A stretch of 35,068 nucleotides of DNA from positions 1 through 35,068 of the forward strand of contig CBFHWB010000020.1 in assembly GCA_965659285.1 (NCBI GenBank), written 5' to 3'. The DNA is from UBA8108 sp965659285 (GTDB lineage: Bacteria > Planctomycetota > UBA8108). The position numbers were made by a program, and so were the translations under genes. The notes beneath the pieces were generated by a model. That model searched no databases, was not told the DNA's origin, and saw only the letters and a list, made by a program, of their open reading frames with translations. Positions 13,904-22,758 of this stretch are shown one piece after another; the stretch's first letter is position 1; each line of letters starts with the position of its first letter.

Positions 13904-16231
13904 CTACCTGGGGGCTGGTGCTGGCAGAATCAGCTCTTCAATATCCGCTTTTGCCGAGTTGGAGCCACCAATCAGCAGCAGGCGGTATTTCCCCTCTTCC
14001 TGCACCAGGTAGCTGCGATGCCGGCTTCTGGCCGAAGGCAGCAGGGAGGCGATCTTTTTGAGTTGGCCTCCGCCGGTCTTTTCTGCCAGGTAAATTTCCA
14101 GACTGGAATGCAGTTCGGGTTCCGTTGTGCTGCCGGGCGGTTCTCCGCCTGAGAGGAGTACTCCAAGCCCGGGGATCCTGCAGAGGTCGGCATTTTCACG
14201 AGTGGCGAGCCTGCTGGGCTCGGGGGCCGGGTGTCGAACGGTGTCGATTGCGCTGCGTTGTGGATCGGCAGGATCGAAGGTGAAGAGAATCCCGCTCAGA
14301 GCTTCGTGCCCATCGGGGGCTCGCCGGGGATCCGTGATTCTTTCAAGTGGATTCTGGCTGGGAAGCTCCCAGCTTGCGGCGATGTCCCCATCCAGGCCAT
14401 GGACAGGGTGGAGAAGGCTTCCGGACAGGAGGATGACTGAATCGGCCGCTGGCACCCCTTCGTTGTTGAGGCCGCCAAGGCCGGCGGAGAGGTGCCCGGT
14501 TCTTACCAGCTCGTACTCGGGCCTGGGTGCCAGGGAGGTGATGGAGTCACGCGGATTTTCAAGATTGATGAGGATGGGGGAGCTCAGGATGCTGCCGCGG
14601 CGCGGATCAAAGAGGGTCTCGACCTCTTTTCCGGTGAGCTTCTCTCCGAACGGGGTCAGGGGGCGATCGGGGGTCTTGAGGATGGGTACCCATGGATCGA
14701 TATAGCGGTTGCGGCCGTAGCCGCCATAGGAGAGAACCCATGTTTGCCCCTTTTCATCCGGGACCAGCAGGTCGAGGGTATGTCGAGCCCTGGCAAGGGA
14801 TCTGAAAAGGCGGTCCTCCGCCACGCGGAGTTCGTCCCCTTCGCGCTCAAATCGAAGCAGCTCCGCAGATCCCGTCAAACGTTCCGGGCCGTTTTTGCCA
14901 GGGAGAGTCCTTCCTCCATCGACGAGGAGTGACTGGCTGCCGACTGCCGCCGCGGCATGTTCAGCCCGCGGCACCTTGAGGGAAACGGGGAGCCTGCGAA
15001 GTTCCAGGCTTCCCGAGTTGCTGGACAGGAAGACGACGATGATGTCGGAGAAGACCTCTTTGCCATCGGTGCCTCCGCAGAAAACCACCAGGTCGTCTTC
15101 GGTTCCTTCCTGTCGGTCGGCTCCGGGCAGGAGCGTCGCGGTGTGCTGCCAGGAAGGCCTGGGCAGCTTGCCGATCAATTCGAAGGCCGGAAGGGATGGG
15201 TCGGTACGCCTTGGGTTGTAGAGAAGAACCTCGTCGATGGGATCTTTTCCGGCTACGGTCAGTCCGCCGGCGATGACCGCGAACCTGCCCTGGAAGCGGG
15301 TCAGGGTGTGGTGCATTCTCGAGCCGGCTCCGCCGAAGGAGTCCCCGGTATCGACTGTCGTCGGGATCTTCGATTCGGGCAGCTCGATGTCGACCTCTTT
15401 TTCAGAGTAGACTCCCGGGCCACCATTGAGAGCCTCTATGCGTTTCATCGGAAGGAGCCGCGTTCCGTTCACCGCGAGCCCGGAGGGAGCGTCGGGGCCG
15501 GTTCGATTTACCCGGGAGCCATCCTCCGCGATGCTGCCGGCGATCTCCAGGATCGGGTTGAAGCCGAGGATGATGTCGAGTTCGTGTTCGTTTCCGCTTT
15601 CGGCCGGAACCAGCTCAGCCGGCACCTCCTCGGAGCCCAGCCTGTCCTGGTCCTTGCTCAGGACGAGATCCTGGGGCACCCTCGGCGTGTAGTCGGCCAG
15701 CTTGTCAGTTAGCTTGACCTTCTGGTCGAAAACCAGCCTGATCCGGTCTCCCTTGTCGACGACAGCGTTGCCGCCCTGCGGGCTTGCATCGATCCAGATG
15801 GCCCGCTCAAGACGGGGTATGACCACCCGTTTCTGCAGGTCGATGGCCTGGATAATTCCGTCTCCAAGGTCGATGAGCAGCCCGCTGGGGCCGGAGTCCA
15901 TTCCAGGGACATGAACCCCTCGCAATTGAAGTTGAGGAGTTCCGTCGACAATGGTGATCCTGAGCAGTTCACGGTTCTGTTCGATACTCGCGCGGAGTGT
16001 TGACCGAGTGGGCGGGTCGATGCTTGCCTTGATGGCGTTCGGGTTGAAGCCGGCGGGCAGCTTCCGGTCAAGGTAGACCAGGATACTCTCGTCCTGCTGG
16101 GCCTGGCCGTCAGGGTTCTCATCCTGGAATTCGGCCAGGCGAACATGGGCGTCCGGGTCGTGGCCGCAGCCGGTGCTGGTCGCGAGGGCCGCGGCGGCGA
16201 ACAGGATCCTTAACGTTTTCCCCAACTCCAC
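13904..16231 (-). CDS. Large kelch-like/galactose-oxidase-type envelope protein, probable lipoprotein
   Basis: This encodes 775 residues. A signal sequence (MELGKTLRILFAAAALATSTGC) ends in a weak lipobox with Cys22. Residues about 45-270 contain Ig-like or bacterial Ig-type strands (…SILVYLDRKLPAGFNP…, …DKGDRIRLVFDQKVKLTDKL…), as in proteins with Big-like domains. From about 300 onward there are kelch-type blades ending in GG (FAVIAGG, LVVFCGG, SLLVDGG, WVLSYGG, VILLSGS, GVLLSGG, LLLIGGS), consistent with a beta-propeller. Many RH/RAEH motifs precede the blades. It starts six bases after the HEAT-repeat gene and is thus in the same operon. Such propellers usually bind ligands or proteins; no active-site Cys-Tyr pair of galactose oxidase was recognised. 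Confidence 0.78.
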   Translation of the reverse strand: MELGKTLRILFAAAALATSTGCGHDPDAHVRLAEFQDENPDGQAQQDESILVYLDRKLPAGFNPNAIKASIDPPTRSTLRASIEQNRELLRITIVDGTPQLQLRGVHVPGMDSGPSGLLIDLGDGIIQAIDLQKRVVIPRLERAIWIDASPQGGNAVVDKGDRIRLVFDQKVKLTDKLADYTPRVPQDLVLSKDQDRLGSEEVPAELVPAESGNEHELDIILGFNPILEIAGSIAEDGSRVNRTGPDAPSGLAVNGTRLLPMKRIEALNGGPGVYSEKEVDIELPESKIPTTVDTGDSFGGAGSRMHHTLTRFQGRFAVIAGGLTVAGKDPIDEVLLYNPRRTDPSLPAFELIGKLPRPSWQHTATLLPGADRQEGTEDDLVVFCGGTDGKEVFSDIIVVFLSSNSGSLELRRLPVSLKVPRAEHAAAAVGSQSLLVDGGRTLPGKNGPERLTGSAELLRFEREGDELRVAEDRLFRSLARARHTLDLLVPDEKGQTWVLSYGGYGRNRYIDPWVPILKTPDRPLTPFGEKLTGKEVETLFDPRRGSILSSPILINLENPRDSITSLAPRPEYELVRTGHLSAGLGGLNNEGVPAADSVILLSGSLLHPVHGLDGDIAASWELPSQNPLERITDPRRAPDGHEALSGILFTFDPADPQRSAIDTVRHPAPEPSRLATRENADLCRIPGLGVLLSGGEPPGSTTEPELHSSLEIYLAEKTGGGQLKKIASLLPSARSRHRSYLVQEEGKYRLLLIGGSNSAKADIEELILPAPAPR

Positions 16232-16237
16232 GATGGT

Positions 16238-17347
16238 TTACTGCTGTTCCTGGGACCAGTTGATCATATAGGACTGGATCTTTTCATCTGATTCAGATTG
16301 CGCCACATCCCGAAGGGTATCCATCGCCACCGGAGTTCCAATACGGCTGAGAGCCCTGGCCGCGCTGAGGCGGACCGCGCTCTCGCCGGCGTATCTCGCC
16401 TGCTCCTCGAGGAAAGGAATAGAGTTTGGATTTCCGATCTTGCCGATACTTCCCAGGATCGTCTGCTTGTTCACCCAGTAGTTCTCATTTTTGAAGGCGT
16501 GGTAGAGTTGGGGGAGGGACTCGGGTGAGGCGATCTTTCCGATCGCCTGGGCGTACTTGTTGCGATTCCTTTTCGAGGTCTCGTTGTTGAGGCCGTCGTT
16601 GAAGAAATCGAGAGCCTCGTCTCTTCGGTGGTGCTCTCCAAGCTCCCAGATAAACTTGTCCCGGTAGGGGCTGAAGCCCGGGGTCTTGATAAGATCCTGG
16701 AGGACATCGTAGGAAGTGTCGTTTTGAAGTTTCCCCATCGCCTTGATCAGGTATCCCATCTCCGAGCGGTGGCCGGGATTGGATTGCCGGGCGACGAAGT
16801 AATCGCGCAGCGCCCAGGTGGCGCCCTCTGTTTTCGGACCCAGGTCTCCGATGGCTGCCAGCATGAAGCGGCGATATACGAAGTCCGGCTCCGAGTTGAG
16901 GATCATGGAGAGGGTCTCCAGCGATTCAGGCCCGAGGCTTGCGAGGAATTCACGGAGCTCTTCGCGTTTTTTCATCAGCAGGCCGGCCGAGTTGGCGCTG
17001 CGGCCTCTCTCGTATTTATCGAGCAGTTCAAAATAGGTGTGAAGATCTTTGGCCAACTCCGCATTCCAATTGGGGGGCAGCTTGGGAAGGTGCCAGCGGG
17101 AGAAACCGTCGGCCGCAGGGACGCGTCTTTTCTGGACTCGGCGCCTGGGTTCCGAGGGAGAGCCGGTTGGGATATCTCCCCGGGCTACGGGTCTCTGGGG
17201 GACGCCTTCAGCAGGTTCCTGGCGGGCTTCGGGTCCGGGCTCCTCCGTCGCGGGCTCCTGCAGTTCACTGAGCACCAGGAATACGAAGAGCACCGTGAGC
17301 ACGGCCGCCAGCGAGAGCGGTATAGCGATGCGTATTTTCTGGCTCAT
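16238..17347 (-). CDS. Membrane-anchored HEAT-repeat protein
   Basis: This encodes 369 residues. A single N-terminal transmembrane helix (about 6-28) is followed by a Pro/Glu/Arg-rich linker (30-80), placing the rest in the periplasm. From about residue 130 to the end there are repeated helical pairs with the HEAT/PBS-lyase-type pattern, for example AAIGDLG, KAMGKLQ, QAIGKIAS, GSIGKIGN and RALSRIGT, spaced by roughly 30-40 residues. Such scaffolds bind other proteins. It is followed after six bases by the kelch-like gene 13904-16231 and preceded by the second kelch-like gene at 17524-19467, suggesting the three proteins form an envelope complex. No enzymatic residues are seen. Confidence 0.8.
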   Translation of the reverse strand: MSQKIRIAIPLSLAAVLTVLFVFLVLSELQEPATEEPGPEARQEPAEGVPQRPVARGDIPTGSPSEPRRRVQKRRVPAADGFSRWHLPKLPPNWNAELAKDLHTYFELLDKYERGRSANSAGLLMKKREELREFLASLGPESLETLSMILNSEPDFVYRRFMLAAIGDLGPKTEGATWALRDYFVARQSNPGHRSEMGYLIKAMGKLQNDTSYDVLQDLIKTPGFSPYRDKFIWELGEHHRRDEALDFFNDGLNNETSKRNRNKYAQAIGKIASPESLPQLYHAFKNENYWVNKQTILGSIGKIGNPNSIPFLEEQARYAGESAVRLSAARALSRIGTPVAMDTLRDVAQSESDEKIQSYMINWSQEQQ

Positions 17348-17523
17348 AGTATCCGGTCCAAGAAGGCTTCCGCTTCAACCAGTCCGTTCCAGCCTGGAGA
17401 ACCTTTGCTGGGGCCGGCCTGGATTTCAACCGGCCAAATCATACCACGAACCGGCAACTGCGTGGATGCGGACGTCCGTCCGGCTCGTTATTACGTAAGC
17501 TGCTGCCCCGACAGTAACTTAAA

Positions 17524-19467
17524 TCAATCTTCGTTGAAGTCGCTGTTGCCCGGCGGCAGGAAAACTTCCGCCGAGGGAGCCGTCGGCTCTCCTCCAAAGG
17601 CGCCGAAGGACTTTCCTCCGCCGGCCAGGAGAATCCGGTCGTCGTAGGAACCAATGATTCCATCTACGCCGCCGATCTGAAGGCAGGTCGTATAGGCTCG
17701 CTCAAGACCCTTGTTTTCGGGCCAGCGGTTCTGGGGAGTCGTTCCCCAGGACAGCATATCGGAGGTGATGTTCCCATCGATCGTGAACCAGGTTCCGACG
17801 ATTCCCAGGTAGTTTTGCGGGTTTGCGCGGCGCTCGTTGACCAGGTTGCGGGGCTCGAGGTTGTTGCCGAGGTTGGCGGCGACGTTGAAGAAAGGATCAA
17901 AGACGTTGCCGGCGATCATCGCGGGGCTGTTGTGGTTATAGGCGCAGCCGGCGGGTGTGGGGAAAACATCGACTCCCGCCAGCGAGAAGACCCAGATCTG
18001 TTTTTCGAGTACTTCATGGATCGCATCTTCAAACTTTCTCGGGAGGGAAACCGGGTTGGTTCCGCAGCGGGCGATCTGGTCGCCGCGGGCGGGGGCCATC
18101 AGGCCGGGATATTCCATATGCTGGATATGGGTGAGGTACTGGTCCTCACGAACCTCGAAGAAGCGGATTCCGCGGGCGGGACCGGCTCCGGGGGTGTAGT
18201 TTGCGATAAAGACCTGGTCGATGAGAGGAGTTGTCGGGCAGGTGCCGTCGCTGTTTCCGTGGGTGACGAGGATGCTGTTGCCCATGCCGCGGACGCCATC
18301 AGGCGTGTAGTCGTTGTATTTTCCCAGGTTGACCGCGTAGGGCCGCTCCAGCCGGGCATCATCAAGCTTGACACTCGAGATGAGCGTGAAGATGTTCGTT
18401 CCCGGATCAAAGACCTCGATGCTGGTCTTGCCGTCAGCCTCGCCGCGGCCTACGGCTCCGGGGAACTTGGTGTCGGGCGCCAGCCCTGAAACAGCACTCA
18501 GGGTTTCCAGCCCGGCGGTAACCATGTACATGTCATCGCTGCCTCCCCAGACGTTGTCCGGGCCGGCAAGCCTGCCGATGGCGTGGTCCGCGCGGCCGCG
18601 CTGTGAGGCGAGGCGGGCGGGCGTAGCGGCTGAATCCCTGAGGGTGAGGGATACGAATGAATTATCGTTGGGTGAGAAGACCTCGACATCACGGGTCGAG
18701 GGATAGCGGGCCTCCTGGGTTTCAGCTCCAGGGGTTCCCGGCTTAACAGCGGGGTTGACCACGGTTACGTTCGTGAGGGTCTGGCCCCCGGTGACAATCA
18801 GGTTGCCGTTGGGAAGGACGTTGACGCGGTGACGGAAGCGGGGCTGGACCATCTCGCCTTCGACAAACTCCGATTGCCGGGTGTTGGGGTCAAAGATCTC
18901 GGCCCTGGCGACGACCTCTCCGGCGGCCAGGTTGGTGGTTCCGCCAATGATCAGGAACCTGCCGTTGGGCAACTCCGTGATGGTGTGCAGGATGCGGGGA
19001 CCGCTGAGCATGACGATTGGATTGCCTTCGATGTCGCTATCGACCCAGAGGCCGGTCTCGGTCTCGACGATGGGCGCGTTCTGGTCGAAGGTCGACTGGT
19101 CGAAGAACTCGATGGAGTCAAGCGAAGAGAGCCCGCGTTCGTCTGAACCGCCAATCACGAAGGCGAGACCGCCAGTGTGAGTTTTTCCCTCGTGCATGTA
19201 GCGGGGAGTGTTCAACTCGCTGGTCTGCTTGTAGGGCAGGTAGTTGTTGTTCTCGTCAAACTCTTCCAGGGGAGGAGCCGATTGCAGCAGGTTTGTGATG
19301 CGGGACGTGGGAGTGCCAAGATCACAGCCTCCTGAGGCCGTCACAATGATCAGGCCGCAAAGACAGCAGACGAGCCCATAGAGGGCTTTTTCAATCTGTC
19401 CGAATTTTATTGATCTCAAGGTTTCTCCATTTACGGCTTGAGCGCCGTTATCACTAGAGTGCTTCAT
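17524..19467 (-). CDS. Kelch-like envelope protein, probable lipoprotein
   Basis: This encodes 647 residues. After a 30-residue cytoplasmic leader, a hydrophobic segment (about 31-48) ends at GGC with Cys49, a plausible lipidation site; Met-initiated alternatives inside the leader are not evident. The mature part has kelch-type blades: LAFVIGGSDERG, GRFLIIGGTTNLA, GNLIVTGGQTL, DDMYMVTAGLE, DDRILLAGGGK. Each follows an Arg/His-rich turn, as in galactose-oxidase-like propellers. The phrase G-x-x-DD-x-(4)-GG recurs here and in the 13904-16231 protein, indicating the two are related. It begins the leftward envelope cluster; a sigma54-like and a sigma70-like promoter candidate lie upstream in an AT-rich region. 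Confidence 0.78.
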   Translation of the reverse strand: MKHSSDNGAQAVNGETLRSIKFGQIEKALYGLVCCLCGLIIVTASGGCDLGTPTSRITNLLQSAPPLEEFDENNNYLPYKQTSELNTPRYMHEGKTHTGGLAFVIGGSDERGLSSLDSIEFFDQSTFDQNAPIVETETGLWVDSDIEGNPIVMLSGPRILHTITELPNGRFLIIGGTTNLAAGEVVARAEIFDPNTRQSEFVEGEMVQPRFRHRVNVLPNGNLIVTGGQTLTNVTVVNPAVKPGTPGAETQEARYPSTRDVEVFSPNDNSFVSLTLRDSAATPARLASQRGRADHAIGRLAGPDNVWGGSDDMYMVTAGLETLSAVSGLAPDTKFPGAVGRGEADGKTSIEVFDPGTNIFTLISSVKLDDARLERPYAVNLGKYNDYTPDGVRGMGNSILVTHGNSDGTCPTTPLIDQVFIANYTPGAGPARGIRFFEVREDQYLTHIQHMEYPGLMAPARGDQIARCGTNPVSLPRKFEDAIHEVLEKQIWVFSLAGVDVFPTPAGCAYNHNSPAMIAGNVFDPFFNVAANLGNNLEPRNLVNERRANPQNYLGIVGTWFTIDGNITSDMLSWGTTPQNRWPENKGLERAYTTCLQIGGVDGIIGSYDDRILLAGGGKSFGAFGGEPTAPSAEVFLPPGNSDFNED

Positions 19468-19598
19468 TTCTTCTGAGCCTTGTTTTTCGGCTTTTCTATT
19501 TTGGGAGAACTCTTTTCCCTGGAACGAGCTAAGAAAGGATTCTGCTGTTCAAGAGATTGTTCACGAGAGACGGAGAGTTCCCGATTCCAGATACATTA

Positions 19599-19627
19599 AA
19601 TATACAGTAACAGTCGATATGACCCAA
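19599..19627 (-). promoter_or_regulatory. Candidate sigma70-type promoter for the kelch-like gene
   Basis: On the minus strand TTGGGT (19627-19622) and TATATT (19604-19599) are separated by exactly 17 bases. The -10 matches five of six consensus bases, the -35 only its TTG core. It would give a leader of about 125 nt. Confidence 0.3.
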
Positions 19628-19666
19628 CATTCAGACCATCGGCAAACAGGGTCACCTTTATGTATC

Positions 19667-19681
19667 GCAAAAAATGTTCCA
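19667..19681 (-). promoter_or_regulatory. Candidate sigma54-type promoter upstream of the kelch-like gene
   Basis: On the minus strand the sequence TGGAACATTTTTTGC keeps the invariant GG-N10-GC spacing and matches the TGG-x-A-C and TTGC parts of the -24/-12 consensus. It is weaker than the site upstream of gspD, and lies about 200 bases before the start codon at 19467. Confidence 0.35.
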
Positions 19682-19910
19682 AGAAAATATTTTGCGCAGT
19701 TACTCCCCAACTTTCGGGAGGAAGACATAAATATTTTCTATTAATAGACTTAGGGTTTCCCTCGATAAGTCTGAACAGACCACTATTTCAGGGTATCCCC
19801 AACAACAATAAATGACTGGGCGTTTGGGAAACACATTAACCAGCTATTTTACAGGTAATTAAGGTCTTAGAATACCCTCTTTTTACAGCTGCTGAAGAGA
19901 CTTTACCGGA

Positions 19911-19939
19911 GGATGGAGAGGCTTTCAGCCTCCTCATCC
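19911..19939 (-). terminator. Strong hairpin overlapping the gspJ stop codon
   Basis: On the minus strand GGATG pairs with CATCC and GGAGGCT with AGCCTCT/C around a GAA loop: about 12 base pairs, one wobble and one A-C mismatch. It spans the gspJ stop (19936-19934). There is no T-run, so it is more likely an mRNA 3'-end stabiliser or a factor-dependent end than a classical terminator. Confidence 0.4.
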
Positions 19940-21100
19940 GCCACGCTTGCCGCCACCGACGGTATTGGTTCTTCCACCAGAGGGCAGGTTGTTCTTCAGG
20001 GCGTTGAGAGCCTTGTCCCTGATACCAGGCGCGGGATTGCGTCCGCCGCGTCCCTGGCCTCTTCCAGAGCCTCTCCCGGGGCGCTCAGCCAGCTTGTCAC
20101 GCAGGGAACCCTTGCCGCGTTCTCCGCGGCCCCTCTTGGTCAGATCGGCTCCAAAGGTATTCACTGCTCCGTCCTGCCCGCCGTCGCCGGCTCTGCCGCC
20201 GCCCGCTCCGCCTTCGCCTGCCAGCGCCTCATCTTCGATCGGCAGAGCCAGGCGTTTTGAGGCCAGCAGGGGGACAAGGGTGGTGAATTTTCGTACCACT
20301 GGCTGGTCATTCCGTTCGTTCAGCTTGTTACCGGTACCGGAGTAGATTTCCAGTTGGATCCGAACAGCTGTGGGTATCGGCGCGGCCTGCTGCTGGACCT
20401 CGCCCAGCAGTTCCTCGTCGCCTTCAGCGGCGGCAGGATTGCTGACCGTGGGAATGTTGCTGTTGGTGCCGCTGCGGAGATCGTCCTGCTCCTGCTGCTG
20501 GAGCCGCTGTTGCTCTTCGATGGCGGCCACCGAGTCCCAGTCGGTAAACCACTCGTATCCATCGAAGAACTCGATGTTCAGTGATTTCACCTTGTCGTAG
20601 ACATTGTAATTCAGTCCCGGGGCGTTGGTGATATCCTGTCGGCCGAACTCGACAATTTCTTTTCGGTAGAGCGTGTAGGCCGAATTCTGGTTGGCCTCGA
20701 GCCGGTAGCCGACCATGGTCAGTGTGCGAATATTTTCCCAGTCAGCCAGATCCTCCTCCCTGGGAGTAGGGTCGACCGTGGTGACGAAATAGAGCGAGTC
20801 CGCGTCGCCATCCTGGCCGGGGTTGTCCAGGCCGACGAAGACCTGGTTGTCGAGCGCCTCGGTGCAGCCCTTGAATACGGCGCCGGCAAGATCCCTGCGC
20901 ATCAGGGTGAGGATCCCCTCGCCGACCTTCTCGGGGACGCTGAGTTCCTCGACTTTTCTCTCGGTCTCGATGCAGTTGAGGAAGATGTTGTAGGCGGTAA
21001 CCAGGACAACGACCAGCATCGCCATCACGATCACTATCTCCATGAGGGTGAAGCCCTCCTGGAGGCCGCCCCTGGGCTTGCGTTCCTGGGTATTACTCAT
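19934..21100 (-). CDS. gspJ: Type II secretion minor pseudopilin, GspJ-like, with Gly/Arg-rich tail
   Basis: This encodes 388 residues. The prepilin signature QEGFTLMEIVIVMAMLVVVL (about 14-33) has the Gly-Phe cleavage site for prepilin peptidase and Glu5 of the mature protein. Long hydrophobic helix, then a globular domain with the GspJ pattern (LTLMRRDLAGAVF…, …VYDKVKSLNIEFFDGYEWFTDWD). GspJ proteins are usually about 190-240 residues; this one has an extra C-terminal stretch from about 300 that is very rich in Gly and Arg (…GRGERGKGSLR…, …GRGSGRGQGRGGRNP…). Its start overlaps the gspI stop by four bases (ATGA). With GspI it should form the tip of the pseudopilus. Confidence 0.82.
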   Translation of the reverse strand: MSNTQERKPRGGLQEGFTLMEIVIVMAMLVVVLVTAYNIFLNCIETERKVEELSVPEKVGEGILTLMRRDLAGAVFKGCTEALDNQVFVGLDNPGQDGDADSLYFVTTVDPTPREEDLADWENIRTLTMVGYRLEANQNSAYTLYRKEIVEFGRQDITNAPGLNYNVYDKVKSLNIEFFDGYEWFTDWDSVAAIEEQQRLQQQEQDDLRSGTNSNIPTVSNPAAAEGDEELLGEVQQQAAPIPTAVRIQLEIYSGTGNKLNERNDQPVVRKFTTLVPLLASKRLALPIEDEALAGEGGAGGGRAGDGGQDGAVNTFGADLTKRGRGERGKGSLRDKLAERPGRGSGRGQGRGGRNPAPGIRDKALNALKNNLPSGGRTNTVGGGKRGG

Positions 21101-21660
21101 CGTCCTGCTCCTGTATTGACCGCCGGGAGACCTTCGTTATTATAGCTCGGATCACCGTAAAGCAATGACTCCATCCCGTTGTCGAAGAGGTATTCCTGCT
21201 CTTCGTACCAGGCCTCGTTGGGAAAGGTCCAGATGGTGTACTGGTAGCTTGAGCCATTGCCGAACTGGTCAGAGCCGCCGCTGCCGTTCGCGGCTCCCTC
21301 GATCTGGATCGGCACCTCGACATTGATCGTATACTCGAGGACAACCTGTTCACCCTGGCTTCTTGGCTGGGGCGGGTCGATGATCCAGTTCCAGTCCTTG
21401 TGTCCCTCGTCTTCGAAGGTTCCCTCATCTTCCTCGATGACGAAATTGATCCGATCGTGCAGCTTCTGCTGGGCGAGACTCTTGACCTGTCGAGCCTGGG
21501 TGTAGCGAATAGCGCGTACCCTGGAGGCGGTCAGAACCTCGAACATCGGGAGGACGAAGACCGCCAGCAGGGTGACGGCGATGATGAGCTCAAGCAGGGT
21601 AAAGCCCGCTCCGGCAGCGCTGTTTCGATCAGGGTGGTGGGTTGCGGTCCGCATCTTCAA
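21097..21660 (-). CDS. gspI: Type II secretion minor pseudopilin, GspI-like
   Basis: This encodes 187 residues. The prepilin motif AGFTLLELIIAVTLLAVFVLPM (about 18-39) contains the peptidase site and the mature Glu5. The helix continues into QVKSLAQQKLHDRI, similar to the QLAxxxAEN region of GspI. A globular domain with aromatic residues follows, ending in a short tail. The gene overlaps both neighbours by four bases (ATGA), so translation is coupled through gspH-I-J. Assignment as GspI rather than GspV-like pseudopilin rests on gene order and this motif. Confidence 0.78.
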   Translation of the reverse strand: MKMRTATHHPDRNSAAGAGFTLLELIIAVTLLAVFVLPMFEVLTASRVRAIRYTQARQVKSLAQQKLHDRINFVIEEDEGTFEDEGHKDWNWIIDPPQPRSQGEQVVLEYTINVEVPIQIEGAANGSGGSDQFGNGSSYQYTIWTFPNEAWYEEQEYLFDNGMESLLYGDPSYNNEGLPAVNTGAGR

Positions 21661-22289
21661 TCCTCGAAATCCTCGAAGCTCACGCGGTCGCCCTCGACAA
21701 AATCGACAGCTCCTGTCAGCGCGTTGTAGACCAGGGTAAAGCGGCGGCCATCCTGGGTGCCCAGCACGGCGATGTGGCTTCCCGTGGTGCCGGTGGGGGA
21801 GAGGTAGACATCGGGCTCTCCGTCGGAATAGGACTGTCCGGTCCCGCGCATTTCGACGCTGATAAGGTCTACCGCTGGATAGGAGTTCTCGAAGATTATT
21901 CGATCGAGGACCATGAAATCGATTCCCTGGCGGCCCTGCAGGAGCGAGTCATTTCTCAGCTCTGACTGGTCGCCGCCCGAGACAAGCAGGGAGTATCCCT
22001 GCCCGGTGGAATTCGGCCGCGAGATTTCCTGCTCGTCGAAGTGGTAGCGGATGCCGCACACCGCGCCGCGGTTGATCGCTGCCAGTCTCATCTGTTCGAT
22101 GTTGGTCCCCAACTCCTTGGTCGCTGTTCGCAGGCTGTACTTGGGGATGCTGCTGGAGAGCCTGATGGTGCCCATGGTGAACATGAGTCCGAGCACCGCG
22201 ATGACGATGATCAGCTCCAGGAAGGTGAAGCCGTCTCTACGGCCTCCACCGCGGAAGTCCTGTCTCGCTTTCTGGCCTGAAGTTTTCAT
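21657..22289 (-). CDS. gspH: Type II secretion minor pseudopilin, GspH-like
   Basis: From the ATG at 22289 this encodes 210 residues. The frame is open further upstream to 22397, but that would overlap gspG; the 22289 start gives a normal short leader (MKTSGQKARQDFRGGGRRDG) and is preceded by AGGCAGG. The prepilin site GFTFLELIIVIAVLGLMFTMG follows, with mature Glu5. The next segment (TATKELGTNIEQMRLAAINRGAVCGIRY) matches GspH/FimT pseudopilins. It should sit below the GspI/J tip of the pseudopilus in the periplasm. It overlaps gspI by four bases. Confidence 0.8.
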   Translation of the reverse strand: MKTSGQKARQDFRGGGRRDGFTFLELIIVIAVLGLMFTMGTIRLSSSIPKYSLRTATKELGTNIEQMRLAAINRGAVCGIRYHFDEQEISRPNSTGQGYSLLVSGGDQSELRNDSLLQGRQGIDFMVLDRIIFENSYPAVDLISVEMRGTGQSYSDGEPDVYLSPTGTTGSHIAVLGTQDGRRFTLVYNALTGAVDFVEGDRVSFEDFED

Positions 22290-22332
22290 GGGCCTGCCTG
22301 ACTGGAGAGACTGCCGCGTCGCCCCGGGGCGA

Positions 22333-22758
22333 TCAGTAGTCCTCGGTTTCCGGGTATTCGTAATCCTGGTCATCTCCGTCACCGCCGGTATTGGCATCCC
22401 GGCCGAGGCAGATGATCACGGGCTTGCCGTCGCGCATTTCGTATTCGTACTCGCCGCCCCAGGGATCCCTGGGCATCTCCTCGAGGCCTTCAAGCTCGTT
22501 GCCATCGTCATCGGTACGGTCGACCATTTCCTCGATGGAATCAGGCCAACTCCCGGAGGTCGTATAGATGATCTTCGCGGTATTGTAGATCGTCTTCATA
22601 TCGCTGGTGATCTTGGTCTTGTTGGCGCGGAAGAGAATGGGCGCCACCTTGGTCACCACCAGGGTGCCAAGCAATCCGATGATCGTGATGACCACGATGA
22701 GCTCAAGGAGAGTGAATCCCTTCTTCGCGAGGGCTCTGCGGTTTCTGTCGCTGTTCAT
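22333..22758 (-). CDS. gspG: Type II secretion major pseudopilin GspG
   Basis: This encodes 141 residues, the normal length for GspG. The prepilin motif KKGFTLLELIVVITIIGLLGTLVV (about 12-35) has the Gly-Phe cleavage site and Glu5 of the mature protein. The body has the GspG features TKITSDMKTIYNTAKIIY, a PDSIEEMV segment and DPWGGEYEYE, the region that binds calcium in known GspG proteins; the acidic tail (…GDDQDYEYPETEDY) is consistent with this. It assembles the pseudopilus shaft. It follows gspF after about 120 bases, so it might also have its own promoter for higher expression. Confidence 0.92.
   Translation of the reverse strand: MNSDRNRRALAKKGFTLLELIVVITIIGLLGTLVVTKVAPILFRANKTKITSDMKTIYNTAKIIYTTSGSWPDSIEEMVDRTDDDGNELEGLEEMPRDPWGGEYEYEMRDGKPVIICLGRDANTGGDGDDQDYEYPETEDY

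Larger units (their letters stand above)
19468..19933. other. AT-rich intergenic region between gspJ and the kelch-like gene
   Basis: These 466 bases hold no gene. They are clearly more AT-rich than the flanking coding DNA and contain two candidate leftward promoters (described separately), a short AAAATATTTT palindrome near 19686-19695 and, at the right end, a strong hairpin over the gspJ stop codon. The region separates the secretion operon from the envelope cluster. Confidence 0.6.
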
